Assembly (NCBI RefSeq): GCF_000008765.1
Contig: NC_003030.1
Coordinates: forward strand, 3,754,001 to 3,818,000
DNA length: 64,000 bases
Direction: 5' to 3'
Origin: Clostridium acetobutylicum ATCC 824
GTDB lineage: Bacteria; Bacillota; Clostridia; Clostridiales; Clostridiaceae
Below are positions 35,869 to 46,734 of the stretch, piece by piece. Position 1 is the stretch's first letter; every line of letters begins with the position of its first letter. The notes under the pieces were generated by a model. That model was not told where the DNA came from and did no database searches. It saw nothing but the letters and a program-made list of their open reading frames with translations. The position numbers and the translations under genes were made by a program.

Positions 35869-35897
35869 ATAATACAAAAAAAATCATCATGTGTCAA
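35869..35897 (-). promoter_or_regulatory. promoter of the tRNA arrays
   Basis: On the minus strand TTGACA (35897-35892), 17-nt spacer, TATTAT (35874-35869). From here to 36277 I see only AT-rich sequence with no gene. Confidence 0.9.
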
Positions 35898-36277
35898 CAT
35901 ATTTTTTATAAAAACTTTTATTTTTATATTTTTTATAATTTTAAAAACTTTTAAACTGTTGAAAACAGTGGCTTTTGTGGATCTTATAAAAGATAAAAAA
36001 TCTTACTAAATTATAATAAGTATATTTAGCAATAATCTATATTGTTTAATAAAACCCACAACTTAACATAAATTCCTTATCTTAATTTCCTATATTCTTT
36101 AAAACAAATTTGTTTCTTATTTATATATTGTGATACTTCTTCAGTTTTATACATTATATTCGTATATATTAAGTAGAAAAAATTAAAAATCACCGAAAAT
36201 CAATTTAAATTGTTGATTACATATAAAAAAAACGTTTACTCGGTCATTATTCAATAGTGCAAAAAATGAGTTTTTGT

Positions 36278-36313
36278 GTTATTTTTATACTGACTGGTAA
36301 GTACAAAAATAAC
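36278..36313. promoter_or_regulatory. operator-like palindrome before the YhgE/Pip gene
   Basis: GTTATTTTTATACT (36278-36291) and AGTACAAAAATAAC (36300-36313) form 14-bp arms with one mismatch around GACTGGTA. The core TACTGACTGGTAAGTA has the look of a TetR-family operator. A TATACT (36286-36291) within the left arm could be a -10 box. A related TTTACTCGGTCA lies at 36235-36246. Confidence 0.5.
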
Positions 36314-36332
36314 GAAGAAAGGGGACAAATTT

Positions 36333-38684
36333 ATGAAGTTACAGGAACTTAAATCGAATAAAAACTTTATGTGGAAAATTATTGCCATAGTTACTGGCGC
36401 AATCATGTTTATTCCTATGATGTATTCACTCTTTTATTTGGGCGCATTTTGGGACCCATACGGTAACTTAAGTCAAGTACCTGTTGCCATCGTGAATCAA
36501 GATAAATCTTATTCAAAAGATGGTAAAACATATACTTTGGGCAATGATTTAGTAAAAAAACTAAAAGATGATGAAAATATGAAATGGGAATTTGTAAGCT
36601 ATAATGAAGCAAAGAGAGGTGTCGATGGCACCGATTATTATGCCATGATAGTTGTTCCTAAAGATTTCTCTAAAAAAATTGCCAATTCATCTAGTGGTGA
36701 TTTTAAAAAACCGAAGTTAACATACATTGCAAATAAGGGTAAAAACTATATATTTTCCCAGCTATCTTATAAGGCAGCTGAAAAATTAGAAACAGAAATT
36801 TCAAATAAGATTACAAAAGAAACCTCACAGGTTCTTGTTGATAAATTATACGATGTAAAAAGTTCACTAAAAGATGCTAGTGATGCTCAAAACAAAATCC
36901 AAGATGGAACACAGAAACTATTTAATGGCAGTGGTGATCTTTCGACTGGATTAAATACTGCATATAATGGTTCTCAAACATTATCATCAGGATTAAACAC
37001 TGCTGCAACTGGCTCACAGGCATTAAAATCAGGATTAGATACTGCTGCAAGTGGTTCATCTACACTTGGAAACGGAATTTACCAATTATCAAACGGTAAT
37101 ACAACAATAAAAAATGGTTTATTCTCTGCTTTATCTGGCTCCTCTAACCTTAATGGGGGATTAAATCAACTATTAGACGGACAATCTCAAATAGTTAAAG
37201 GCTCCAAAGATTTGCTAGATGGTTTAAGCCAATTTAAATCAAGTCTTTCAAATGGAAGCGATATGAGTAGTTTATCTACTGCTACAGGTGCTATTTCTAA
37301 AAGTTCGTCGGCTATCTTACAAAATTCTAGCCAAACTGCTAGTAAAGCTGGTGATGCTAACCAAAAAATACAGGATGCAATGGATGCGTTGAATAAAGGA
37401 GATACAGCAACTGCATTAAGTAAACTCCAAGATGCTAAAAGTGATGCAAGTACTATACAAAGTTTAAATTCGCCTCAAGCACCAGCACCAAATAAAGCTC
37501 CAGACAATATTACAGCAGCCGCTACTATAGGTAAGATTTCTGATGCTATTCCTGAACAAGTAAAAGCTTCAGTAACTGAAACTCAACAAAAAGCTGGAGC
37601 TGCAGTTGATCAATTTATCGCTGGTACATCTAAACTTAAACAAGGAAGTAAACAGGTTTATGATGGTTTAAGTTCAGCTGCCTCAGGGTCAAAAGATCTT
37701 TCATCCGGCTTAACGCAACTTTATGACGGTTCAAATAAACTACAAAATGGTCTAAATTCAGCTTATGCTGGCAGCCTAAACTTAACAACTGGTCTTAACA
37801 CTGCTTCAGCAAAAACTGGAGAATTATCAACTGGATTAGGAACATTAAATAGCGGTTCTCAAGCTTTAAATAGCGGTATAGGCACACTAAATACTGGTGC
37901 TCAAACATTGAATAACGGCATAGGAACATTAAATGACGGCACTACTAAATTAAAAGACGGATTAAATGATGGTTATAATACACTTAACAACAAATTAAAG
38001 TTCACTTCAACTACTATGGGTAACTTTGTATCAAGTCCTATTAGTTTAAGTGATAAATCAATAAATACAGTTAGCAAATATGGAGAAGGACTTGCTCCTT
38101 ACTTTATATCCCTTTCATTATGGTTAGGTGCTATGTTTATAAATCTTATTATATCCGTAGTAGGAATGCTTAAATTAACAAAAAATAAATTCTTAAACAG
38201 CTTCCTAGGAAAACTTCTTGTTGGAGTTGGTTTAGTTACAATACAATCTATAATGCTGACCTTCTCATTGCAACTTGTTTTGGGCGTAGACAGCGTAAAC
38301 ACAGCTTACTTATATCTTAACAATGTGTTTACCTCAATAGTTTTCTTCAGCATTATGTATGGATTATCCACAGCATTTGGAATAATGGCAACACCTATAT
38401 CTTTTGTATTACTTATTTTGCAGCTATCTGCCTGTGCAGGTACCTTCCCTATAGAAACAGCTCCTGTGTTCTATAGAATGGTTAATAAGTTTATTCCAAT
38501 GACATACACCGTTAAAGTTATAAGAATGATTCTTAGTGGTATAAATTATTCAGACTTATCTCATAACCTACTAATACTACTTTCATTTATTGTTATTTTC
38601 TTAGTAGGTGGATTTGGAATAAAAACATTAAGATTAAGTATAAAAAAGCAGGTTAGTTCTGAAGCTGCCGAAAATATAGCTTAA
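36333..38684 (+). CDS. YhgE/Pip-family membrane protein
   Basis: 783 residues. One N-terminal TM (IIAIVTGAIMFIPMMYSLFYLG), a long extracellular region, and about five C-terminal TMs (ISLSLWLGAMFINLIISVVGM onward; ABC-2-like topology). The middle is a low-complexity array of about 12-residue repeats of the type LNTAxxGSxxLxSGL (about 190-290 and 430-560), predicted to form a long helical stalk, as in Pip phage-receptor and EsaA-like proteins. Function is not established; homologues act in phage adsorption, type VII secretion or small-molecule export. AAGGGG precedes the ATG. Monocistronic, with a terminator at 38686. Confidence 0.9.
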   Translation: MKLQELKSNKNFMWKIIAIVTGAIMFIPMMYSLFYLGAFWDPYGNLSQVPVAIVNQDKSYSKDGKTYTLGNDLVKKLKDDENMKWEFVSYNEAKRGVDGTDYYAMIVVPKDFSKKIANSSSGDFKKPKLTYIANKGKNYIFSQLSYKAAEKLETEISNKITKETSQVLVDKLYDVKSSLKDASDAQNKIQDGTQKLFNGSGDLSTGLNTAYNGSQTLSSGLNTAATGSQALKSGLDTAASGSSTLGNGIYQLSNGNTTIKNGLFSALSGSSNLNGGLNQLLDGQSQIVKGSKDLLDGLSQFKSSLSNGSDMSSLSTATGAISKSSSAILQNSSQTASKAGDANQKIQDAMDALNKGDTATALSKLQDAKSDASTIQSLNSPQAPAPNKAPDNITAAATIGKISDAIPEQVKASVTETQQKAGAAVDQFIAGTSKLKQGSKQVYDGLSSAASGSKDLSSGLTQLYDGSNKLQNGLNSAYAGSLNLTTGLNTASAKTGELSTGLGTLNSGSQALNSGIGTLNTGAQTLNNGIGTLNDGTTKLKDGLNDGYNTLNNKLKFTSTTMGNFVSSPISLSDKSINTVSKYGEGLAPYFISLSLWLGAMFINLIISVVGMLKLTKNKFLNSFLGKLLVGVGLVTIQSIMLTFSLQLVLGVDSVNTAYLYLNNVFTSIVFFSIMYGLSTAFGIMATPISFVLLILQLSACAGTFPIETAPVFYRMVNKFIPMTYTVKVIRMILSGINYSDLSHNLLILLSFIVIFLVGGFGIKTLRLSIKKQVSSEAAENIA

Positions 38685-38685
38685 T

Positions 38686-38719
38686 AAAAAAGAGAGGATT
38701 TAGTTCTTCTCTTTTTTTT
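38686..38719 (+). terminator. terminator of the YhgE/Pip gene
   Basis: AAAAAAGAGA/TCTCTTTTTT, 10 bp, 12-nt loop, followed by further T residues. Confidence 0.8.
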
Positions 38720-38849
38720 ATATTCGTTAAAAGCCTAATGATATAATTTGATTAATAATAGGCAAACTACTGATATATAGCTTTAATGTTTGTTTTGATG
38801 TAAAATATATATGTTTTTAAATGTAATAGATTAGTTAAGGAGTGTTTTT

Positions 38850-40067
38850 ATGAAGGTTATTGTAATTGGCGGCGGTGCATCTGGAATAATGGCAGCAATT
38901 TCTGCTAAAGATTTAGGCTATGAGGTTTCTATATTAGAGCGAAACGATAGAATTGGAAAAAAGATATTAACTACTGGAAACGGAAGATGCAATATAACCA
39001 ATGAAAATATTATAACGAAACGATACCACAGCAATAATCCAAATTTCTTTGAACATGTTATTAATGAGTTTACAGCGGAAAACACCATAAGTTTTTTTGA
39101 AATGCTAGGTCTTCCACTAATATCTCTTGAAGGTGGAAAGATGTATCCTTTATCTCTTCAAGCTTCTTCTGTTTTAGACATTCTTAGAATTGCATTGGAT
39201 GAAAGAGATATTGAAGTTATTACAAATTCTAAAATAACTAAAATAATACGAAATAAAAGCTCCTTTAAAATAATTTCTTCAGACGGTGCTGAATACTTTG
39301 CCGACAAAGTCATATTAGCAGCTGGTGGAATGTCTGCTCCTAAAACAGGTTCTGATGGCTTAGGAATGACTTTAGCTGCTTCTTTAGGTCATAGATTAAT
39401 AAAGACAGTTCCAGCTCTTGTACAGCTTAAATTAGACTTTAAAAGCCTTAGAGCTTTGTCTGGTATAAAATTTGACGGTAACATAAAAATACTAGTTGAT
39501 GGTGAAGAAAAAAGATGCGAATTTGGTGAAATTCTATTTACTGATTACGGAATATCTGGCCCTCCAATACTTCAACTGAGTAGAATAGCCTCATATGCAG
39601 TTGAAGAAAAGAAAGAGGTTAAAATAGAAGTAGATATGCTTCCCCATTACTCCAGGGATAGCCTTAAGGCCTTTCTAGAAAATCATTGGGGTACATTTTC
39701 TTATAGAAGTGTTTACGATTCTTTTATAGGTATTATAAATAAAAAAATGATCCCAATTCTTTTAAAACAATGCGGAATAATAGATATTCACAAATACTGC
39801 TTTGATTTAACTTGGGAAGAAAAAGAAAATATATTTAATTATTTAAAATGTTGGAGTTTCAAAGTGTGTGGTACAAATTCCTACTCAAACTCACAAGTAA
39901 CTGCTGGTGGAGTTGATACTGTTGAAGTAAATAATATAACTCTTGAGTCAAAACTTGTACCAGGCTTATATTTTTGTGGAGAAGTACTCGATGTAGACGG
40001 AGATTGCGGCGGCTTTAATCTTCAATGGGCATGGAGCTCCGGATACATCGCTGGAAAATGCTTATGA
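38850..40067 (+). CDS. HI0933/YhiN-family FAD-dependent oxidoreductase
   Basis: 405 residues. A Rossmann dinucleotide motif at the start (VIVIGGGASGIMAAISA), the family segment GKKILTTGNGRCNITN, LAAGGMSAPKTGSDG, and the C-terminal GLYFCGEVLDVDGDCGGFNLQWAWSSG in two parts. These are diagnostic of HI0933-like flavoproteins, whose reaction is mostly unassigned. AAGGAG precedes the ATG. Its last 6 nt overlap the convergent thioesterase gene. Confidence 0.92.
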   Translation: MKVIVIGGGASGIMAAISAKDLGYEVSILERNDRIGKKILTTGNGRCNITNENIITKRYHSNNPNFFEHVINEFTAENTISFFEMLGLPLISLEGGKMYPLSLQASSVLDILRIALDERDIEVITNSKITKIIRNKSSFKIISSDGAEYFADKVILAAGGMSAPKTGSDGLGMTLAASLGHRLIKTVPALVQLKLDFKSLRALSGIKFDGNIKILVDGEEKRCEFGEILFTDYGISGPPILQLSRIASYAVEEKKEVKIEVDMLPHYSRDSLKAFLENHWGTFSYRSVYDSFIGIINKKMIPILLKQCGIIDIHKYCFDLTWEEKENIFNYLKCWSFKVCGTNSYSNSQVTAGGVDTVEVNNITLESKLVPGLYFCGEVLDVDGDCGGFNLQWAWSSGYIAGKCL

Positions 40068-40808
40068 TTTAATAAAATCAGTCTTTATTAAAGTTAAATT
40101 TTCACCTTGAGAATTAGTTATTAAGTGATTGAAAGAGCATTTTCCTTCACTTTTTTTCATTTCTGTTACTATATCAATCGTTTCTCCGTAGGCAGTTTCC
40201 TTTTGATACATAACCTTCAAATCTGAAATTTCATAATCCTTCATAACCTCCAAAGGTATATTTTCAAGAACCCAAGATACATACTTTACATTATTCACAT
40301 GCCTATTAGTATCTATATCACTGTATCTTACCTTAAATCTATTTTCAAAACTTACTTCTTTAGGTTTACTTAGCTTCTCAAAAGGAATTTGCTCATCATC
40401 TTCCTCTGTGAGGTTATATATTTTATATATCTCTTCTGTTACTCTACAAGGTCTTCTTCTCTCTGTGTCAATTAAAAACCATAAAGAATTAGCATATCCT
40501 ATTTTTTCTCCTTTGTTAAATAGCTCATATTTTCTATAAGCATAGAATTTCCTTATGGAATAAGGTATAGTAGCCACCTCAATTGTATCACCAAGTTCTG
40601 GATACTTGTCCATATGAATCTCCCACTTATATACTACCCATGCAAGCTTATTATCTATTAGATATTGTACACTCATACCAAGATTATCTGTTTGATAGGT
40701 AGCTATATCTTCTAAGTAACTCATTATCGACGTAATAGTTGCCTTCCCTTTAAAGTCTACTTCGTAAATATGGGTATCATAATTTCTTTTAGTAACAACC
40801 TTTGACAA
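40062..40808 (-). CDS. acyl-ACP thioesterase
   Basis: About 248 residues with two hot-dog domains of the bacterial FatA/FatB-like family: VDFKGKATITSIMSYLEDIA, WVVYKWEIHMDKYPELGDTI (in part), and the second-half active-site segment RYSDIDTNRHVNNVKYVSW. It releases free fatty acids from ACP and so could connect to the fab operon of this window. A TTG at 40808 has GAGGTGA 5 nt upstream; the in-frame GTG at 40817 lies inside that ribosome-binding site, so I prefer the TTG. Confidence 0.88.
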   Translation of the reverse strand: MSKVVTKRNYDTHIYEVDFKGKATITSIMSYLEDIATYQTDNLGMSVQYLIDNKLAWVVYKWEIHMDKYPELGDTIEVATIPYSIRKFYAYRKYELFNKGEKIGYANSLWFLIDTERRRPCRVTEEIYKIYNLTEEDDEQIPFEKLSKPKEVSFENRFKVRYSDIDTNRHVNNVKYVSWVLENIPLEVMKDYEISDLKVMYQKETAYGETIDIVTEMKKSEGKCSFNHLITNSQGENLTLIKTDFIKS

Positions 40809-40833
40809 TAATATCACCTCTACTATATAAATT

Positions 40834-40870
40834 AAAAAGTACCATCAGAAAACACATGACGGTACTTTTT
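40834..40870. terminator. terminator after the DUF1858 gene
   Basis: AAAAAGTACC/GGTACTTTTT (10 bp) with an inner TCA/TGA. It is symmetric, with T residues on both sides, and lies 12 nt beyond the DUF1858 stop. Confidence 0.8.
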
Positions 40871-40881
40871 TAATAACATTA

Positions 40882-41088
40882 TTAGTTATTTTCTTCTTTA
40901 CTGTAATTTAAGCTTTTTATTATTTCATCAGCATCTATACCATGAACCATTGCAGCTTCTTCAATTGTTTCACCAAGAGCTGAAGGACAGCAAACGCATC
41001 CCATTCCGAAACTCATAAGTATTTCAGCTGCACCGGGATTTTTCTGTATAACTTCGCCAATAGTCATATCCTTAGTTACCACTTGCAT
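40882..41088 (-). CDS. DUF1858 small redox-disulfide protein
   Basis: 68 residues. The whole protein is the DUF1858 domain: MTIGEVIQKNPGAAEILMSFGMGCVCCPSA (in parts), with a CxCC cluster and ETIEEAAMVHGID. The family is annotated as hybrid-cluster-protein-associated redox disulfide. It may act in NO or redox-stress chemistry, but no partner gene is adjacent. GAGGT precedes the ATG. Confidence 0.88.
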   Translation of the reverse strand: MQVVTKDMTIGEVIQKNPGAAEILMSFGMGCVCCPSALGETIEEAAMVHGIDADEIIKSLNYSKEENN

Positions 41089-41133
41089 CTACCTCTTTTC
41101 GTTCTATAGTAATATAGATAAGTAATCCTAATT

Positions 41134-41153
41134 GATTATGATTATTAATTATC
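41134..41153. promoter_or_regulatory. Fur/PerR-like AT-rich palindrome upstream of the DUF1858 gene
   Basis: GATTATGATTATTAATTATC resembles the Fur-superfamily consensus (GATAATGATAATCATTATC) with several mismatches. It is 45-65 nt upstream of the start codon. An outer ATAGATAA/TTATCTAT inverted repeat (41114-41121 and 41149-41156) surrounds it. Confidence 0.3.
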
Positions 41154-41230
41154 TATGTTTTAATTATACATTAGTTTCCCCTGTTGTCAAAAGATTTTTT
41201 ATCCATAAATTCTAAATGATGTATTGTTAT

Positions 41231-42526
<1,296 letters not shown>

Positions 42527-42570
42527 TCACTTTCATAATTTAAAAATTGCTATAGAAAATTACCAAAACT

Positions 42571-42599
42571 AATATACCATAAAAAAAGTAATTTGTCTT
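42571..42599 (-). promoter_or_regulatory. purA promoter
   Basis: On the minus strand AAGACA (42599-42594), 17-nt spacer, TATATT (42576-42571). Two TTCGAA hexamers (42604-42609, 42617-42622) lie just upstream and could be regulator contacts, for example a PurR-like protein; this is speculative. Confidence 0.5.
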
Positions 42600-42637
42600 T
42601 ATTTTCGAAGCAAAAATTCGAATATTATTGCTTATTA

Positions 42638-43834
42638 CTAGAATATTGTTCGTATGATTTGCACTAAATTTCTCTTTTTTACATTCCTTCCTAATAGTAC
42701 CTTGTTATAAATATCCATAACGCTTTTTCCAAAGTTCTCCGTAGAATATTCACACGACTTTTGTTTTGCATTAGATATAATTTTTCTTCTTAGTATTTCA
42801 TTTGATTTTAAACTCTCTACTGCCTTTACAAACTCACTTGTATCCGTATATGCAAATCCAGTAACCCCATTTACAATTAAATTCTTAATGCATGGATCCC
42901 ATTTGCATATAACTGGACATCCGCTCGCAAGCGCTTCTATATAAGTTAATCCTTGTGTTTCACTTTGAGATGCAGTTACAAATGCAATTCCCATTTTATA
43001 ATATTTATACACTTGATCACTATCAACCATCCCTGTAAACTTCACAATATCTTCTATTCCGTACCTTGAAACAAGCTCTTTCAGCTGTGAAAGATATGGC
43101 CCTCCACCAACTATGAGGAGCTTAATATCCTTCAATTCATTTAAGCCCTTCTTAAATAAATTTATTATTTCATCTATATTTTTTTCTTCCGCTACCCTTC
43201 CAACATAAACTAAAATCTTATCTTTAGTTTTCCATCCGTAATGATTTAAAATTTTTTCTCTCTCTTTACTTGATAACTCCTTTTGAAAAGATTTTATATC
43301 TATTCCTGTTGGTACAATCTTTATATCTTTATAGACCTCGTACTCTCTAAGAACATTCTTTACCTTTTCAGTTGGAGCTATGATTTCGTCGAAGGTATTT
43401 AATAAAATTTTCAACAATTTAGCCATTGTACCTTTACGTATAACCTTACCACCTAAAAAGTATTTAAGATAATCTTCGTACATTGTGTGATAAGTATGAA
43501 CCTGAGGTATATCAAGCTTTCTCTTTATATATTTAGCAACTAACATTGTAGAAAATTCTGTCTGCGAGTGTATAATCTCAGGTGACCATTCTACTATTTT
43601 ACTTATTACTTTATTTCCAAATGGCTTCATTATTCTTGCATCTGGATATACTTTTACAAAGTGGGAATTTAAATAGTATATATCACCCTCTATATATTCT
43701 CTTCCGTTATAGGACAAGGTAAGAATTCTAACATCGTGCCCTGCCATTTTTAATTGCTTATATAAATTATTAGTTGATACCACAACTCCATTTATCATGG
43801 GGTAATAAGCATCTGTTGTTATTAAAATCTTCAT
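42638..43834 (-). CDS. glycosyltransferase, GT4 family
   Basis: 398 residues of the GT-B fold. An N-terminal domain starting MKILITTDAYYPMINGVV, then the GT4 C-terminal signature VYVGRVAEEKNIDEII ... FVTASQSETQGLTYIEALASGCPVI (in parts), with the EX7E motif. This resembles enzymes that glycosylate diacylglycerol or phosphatidylinositol. The nearby pgsA would fit a membrane-lipid role, but this is inference. The ATG at 43834 has GGAGGG upstream. Confidence 0.9.
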   Translation of the reverse strand: MKILITTDAYYPMINGVVVSTNNLYKQLKMAGHDVRILTLSYNGREYIEGDIYYLNSHFVKVYPDARIMKPFGNKVISKIVEWSPEIIHSQTEFSTMLVAKYIKRKLDIPQVHTYHTMYEDYLKYFLGGKVIRKGTMAKLLKILLNTFDEIIAPTEKVKNVLREYEVYKDIKIVPTGIDIKSFQKELSSKEREKILNHYGWKTKDKILVYVGRVAEEKNIDEIINLFKKGLNELKDIKLLIVGGGPYLSQLKELVSRYGIEDIVKFTGMVDSDQVYKYYKMGIAFVTASQSETQGLTYIEALASGCPVICKWDPCIKNLIVNGVTGFAYTDTSEFVKAVESLKSNEILRRKIISNAKQKSCEYSTENFGKSVMDIYNKVLLGRNVKKRNLVQIIRTIF

Positions 43835-43926
43835 TTTACCCTCCATTTTAGCTTTAATATATGAAGTGGTATGTTTTAGAAATATGTTTTAAGAATTACG
43901 TACTATAACTATACCTTATTTTTATT

Positions 43927-45300
43927 TTACCTATACTTCTCAGCAAGTATTCTTGCTATATAAACGCCACTTGCTGCAGCTTGGGATAGTGAGTGCGTAA
44001 CCCCCGAACCATCTCCTAAAATATATAATCCCTTAATCTTTGTTTCTAGATTCTTATCTACTTCCACTTTAGAATTATAAAACTTAACTTCTACTCCGTA
44101 AAGAAGAGTATCCTCATTTGCTGTTCCTGGTGCAATATTATTTAATGCATATATCATTTCTATTATGTCGTCTAACTGTCTTTTAGGAATGACTAGCCCT
44201 AAATCGCCAGGAGTAGCCTTAAGAGTTGGGGTTGTAAAACTCTTCTCCATCCTATGTTCATTGGTTCTTCTTCCATTAACTAAATCACCAAATCTCTGAA
44301 CAAGCACACCTCCTCCAAGCATATTACTCAGCCTCGCAATAGATGCACCGTATTCATTGCTATCCTCAAAAGGTTCAGTAAAATTATTCGTTACTAATAA
44401 CGCAAAGTTAGTATTTTCTGTGCGAAGTTCTGGATTAGCATAACTATGGCCGTTAACTGTTATTATTCCATTTGTGTTTTCATTAACAACCTCACCATAA
44501 GGGTTCATACAAAATGTTCTTACCATATCATTATACTTCTTTGTTTTATAAACTATTTTGCTCTCGTAAACAGCATCTGTTATATGTGAAAACACTTCTG
44601 CAGGAAGTTCTACACGAACTCCTATATCCACCCTATTACTTTTGGTTTTTATTCCAACCTTAGCACACATATCAGATATCCATTTAGATCCAGAACGCCC
44701 TGTAGCTAAAATAAGCTCCTTAGAACTAAAGGTCTTATTAGAAGTCTCAATATTAAATAATTCATCACCTTTATATATATTTAAAACCTCTGTATCAAAG
44801 ATTATATCCATTTTATCCTTTAAAAAATCAAAAATGTTTGCCATTATAATAAGATTTCTATCTGTTCCTAAATGTCTTACCTTTGCATCAAGTAAATGCA
44901 AGTCATATTGGAGAGCCTTTGCCTTTAGTTTAGAATTTTCAGTTGAATATAGCTTAGCATCTTCTCCCCCCATACTACATAGAACGCTGTCAACATAGTT
45001 CATTAAGTCTATTGCTTCTTCTGCTCCTACATACTTGTGAAGATCTCCCCCAAAATTATTTGTTATGTTATATTTACCATCGGATAAGCTTCCTGCTCCT
45101 CCGTAACCATTCATAATATTACATACGCTGCAATTTATACAAGCTTTTATTTTCTTTCCATCAATAGGGCACTTTCTTTTTTCTAAGCTATGTCCCTTTT
45201 CTATCATTAATATATTAACTTTCGGATTTTTCTTTACTAATTCATATGCAGTAAAAATACCGCTTGCCCCAGCTCCTACAATAATTACATCATAACTCAT
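43927..45300 (-). CDS. FAD-dependent dehydrogenase-like flavoprotein
   Basis: 457 residues. A Rossmann motif (VIIVGAGASGIFTAYEL), a Cys-rich loop near 50-65 (CPIDGKKIKACINCSVC), GGAGSLSDGKYNI, LATGRSGSKW and GLYILGDGSGVTHSLSQAAASG. It resembles uncharacterised COG2509-type flavoproteins. The four Cys may bind iron-sulfur or zinc. The reaction is unknown. GGAGGGGG precedes the ATG. Confidence 0.85.
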   Translation of the reverse strand: MSYDVIIVGAGASGIFTAYELVKKNPKVNILMIEKGHSLEKRKCPIDGKKIKACINCSVCNIMNGYGGAGSLSDGKYNITNNFGGDLHKYVGAEEAIDLMNYVDSVLCSMGGEDAKLYSTENSKLKAKALQYDLHLLDAKVRHLGTDRNLIIMANIFDFLKDKMDIIFDTEVLNIYKGDELFNIETSNKTFSSKELILATGRSGSKWISDMCAKVGIKTKSNRVDIGVRVELPAEVFSHITDAVYESKIVYKTKKYNDMVRTFCMNPYGEVVNENTNGIITVNGHSYANPELRTENTNFALLVTNNFTEPFEDSNEYGASIARLSNMLGGGVLVQRFGDLVNGRRTNEHRMEKSFTTPTLKATPGDLGLVIPKRQLDDIIEMIYALNNIAPGTANEDTLLYGVEVKFYNSKVEVDKNLETKIKGLYILGDGSGVTHSLSQAAASGVYIARILAEKYR

Positions 45301-45512
45301 GTATAATCTTCCCCCTCCATTTTATGCCTCTATCTTTCATCTTAACAAAGCACTTTAATGTAGTCAAATAAACTTTTTGTTGAATTTAAACATTATTATT
45401 TGTAATAAACTATTGAAATTTTATTCATTTCGTGATAAAAAGTATTTATCCTCATATTTTAGTTTGTATATGTAAATAATATTCTAAGAAATATTAGCAA
45501 GAGGTGGTAAAC

Positions 45513-46037
45513 ATGAATATACCAAACTTACTCACCCTTTTCAGGTTTTTTTTAATACCGTGTTTTATATTTGCTTTTTTTTCTCGTTCAAATGATTCTT
45601 TAATTAATTCGGCAATAATATTTTTTATAGCTGGTTTTACTGATATATTAGATGGATATATCGCAAGAAAATTTAATGAAATAACTAAATATGGGACTGT
45701 AATGGATCCTCTAGCAGATAAACTCATGCTCTTAACAGTTCTATGTTGTTTAACTATAAAAGGCTACATACCATTATTAATATTGCTAATAATGCTAGCA
45801 AAAGAATTTTCTATGATTATAATAGGTGTATTTCTCTACGGTAAAAACATAATTATTCCTGCTAATATATGGGGTAAGTTATCAACCCTTATTTTTTATG
45901 TTGCTATTTTGTTTTTTACATTTAGCAAGTTCCTAGGAACTTATCTATTATACATAGCTATTCTTGGTGCTGTTGTTGCCTATATAAATTACTTTTTGAT
46001 TTTTTTATCAAAATACAGACAAAATGCTACCAAATAA
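45513..46037 (+). CDS. pgsA: CDP-diacylglycerol--glycerol-3-phosphate 3-phosphatidyltransferase
   Basis: 174-residue integral membrane protein with the CDP-alcohol phosphotransferase motif DILDGYIARKFNEITKYG...DPLADK (Asp residues spaced DGx2ARx8Gx3D). It makes phosphatidylglycerol phosphate. About five TMs. The ATG at 45513 follows GAGGTGG; the GTG at 45504 overlaps that site and is unlikely. Confidence 0.93.
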   Translation: MNIPNLLTLFRFFLIPCFIFAFFSRSNDSLINSAIIFFIAGFTDILDGYIARKFNEITKYGTVMDPLADKLMLLTVLCCLTIKGYIPLLILLIMLAKEFSMIIIGVFLYGKNIIIPANIWGKLSTLIFYVAILFFTFSKFLGTYLLYIAILGAVVAYINYFLIFLSKYRQNATK

Positions 46038-46094
46038 AAAGGTTTCTCACGGAAAGGAAGCGAGTTTTCACTGCTTTTCCAAGAGAAACCTTTT
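46037..46094. terminator. bidirectional terminator between pgsA and the rubrerythrins
   Basis: AAAAGGTTTCTC/GAGAAACCTTTT (12 bp) extended by an inner GGAAAGG/CTTTTCC stem. It starts at the pgsA stop and lies 20 nt from the convergent rubrerythrin stop. Confidence 0.85.
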
Positions 46095-46114
46095 AACTTA
46101 TATATTATTATTTC

Positions 46115-46660
46115 CTATTTGAAATATCTGTTTAATAAACCTCTGAAAGCAGAACCGTGTCTAGCTTCATCTTTGCACATTTCATGTACTGTATCATGAA
46201 TAGCATCATAGTTAAGCTTTTTAGCTAAAGTTGCAAGCTCTTTCTTTCCTTCGCAAGCTCCTTTTTCAGCATCAACTCTCATTTGAAGATTTGTCTTAGT
46301 ATCAGCTACTACAACTTCTCCTAAAAGTTCAGCAAACTTTGAAGCATGTTCAGCTTCTTCAAATGCAATTCTCTTATATGCTTCTGCAACTTCAGGGTAT
46401 CCTTCTCTATCTGCTTGTCTTGCCATTGCAAGATACATGCCAACTTCTGTGCATTCTCCTGTAAAGTTAGCTCTTAAGCCTTCAAGAACTTCTTTATCTA
46501 CACCCTTAGCAATTCCTATTTTATGCTCATCTGCCCAACCTTCGCCTTCATCTTTAACTTCTACAAATTTATCTTTTCCAGCACCACATACGGGGCATTT
46601 TTCTGGAGCATCCTCTCCTGTATAGATATATCCACAAACAACACATTTAAATTTTTTCAT
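46115..46660 (-). CDS. reverse rubrerythrin, copy B
   Basis: 181 residues. An N-terminal rubredoxin-like domain ([20 protein letters not shown]; four Cys for one iron) followed by a ferritin-like diiron domain ([22 protein letters not shown], in part; [18 protein letters not shown]). This order is the reverse of classic rubrerythrin. In clostridia such proteins act as NADH-dependent H2O2 and O2 reductases with partner flavoproteins. The ATG at 46660 gives the same length as copy A; one residue differs (Ile for Val in HKIGxAKG). It has its own GGAGG but no clear promoter in the 74-nt gap. Confidence 0.93.
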
Positions 46661-46734
46661 TTTCAATTTCCTCCTTTAATCTCTTTCACATAACTATTTT
46701 CATTTCACTCTTATATTTTTGCTAATCTTATTTT

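Noticed and set aside
36900-38000. Tandem DNA repeats in the YhgE/Pip gene as a CRISPR-like or VNTR locus
   Set aside because: They are degenerate codings of a repeated helical protein motif, not exact DNA repeats.
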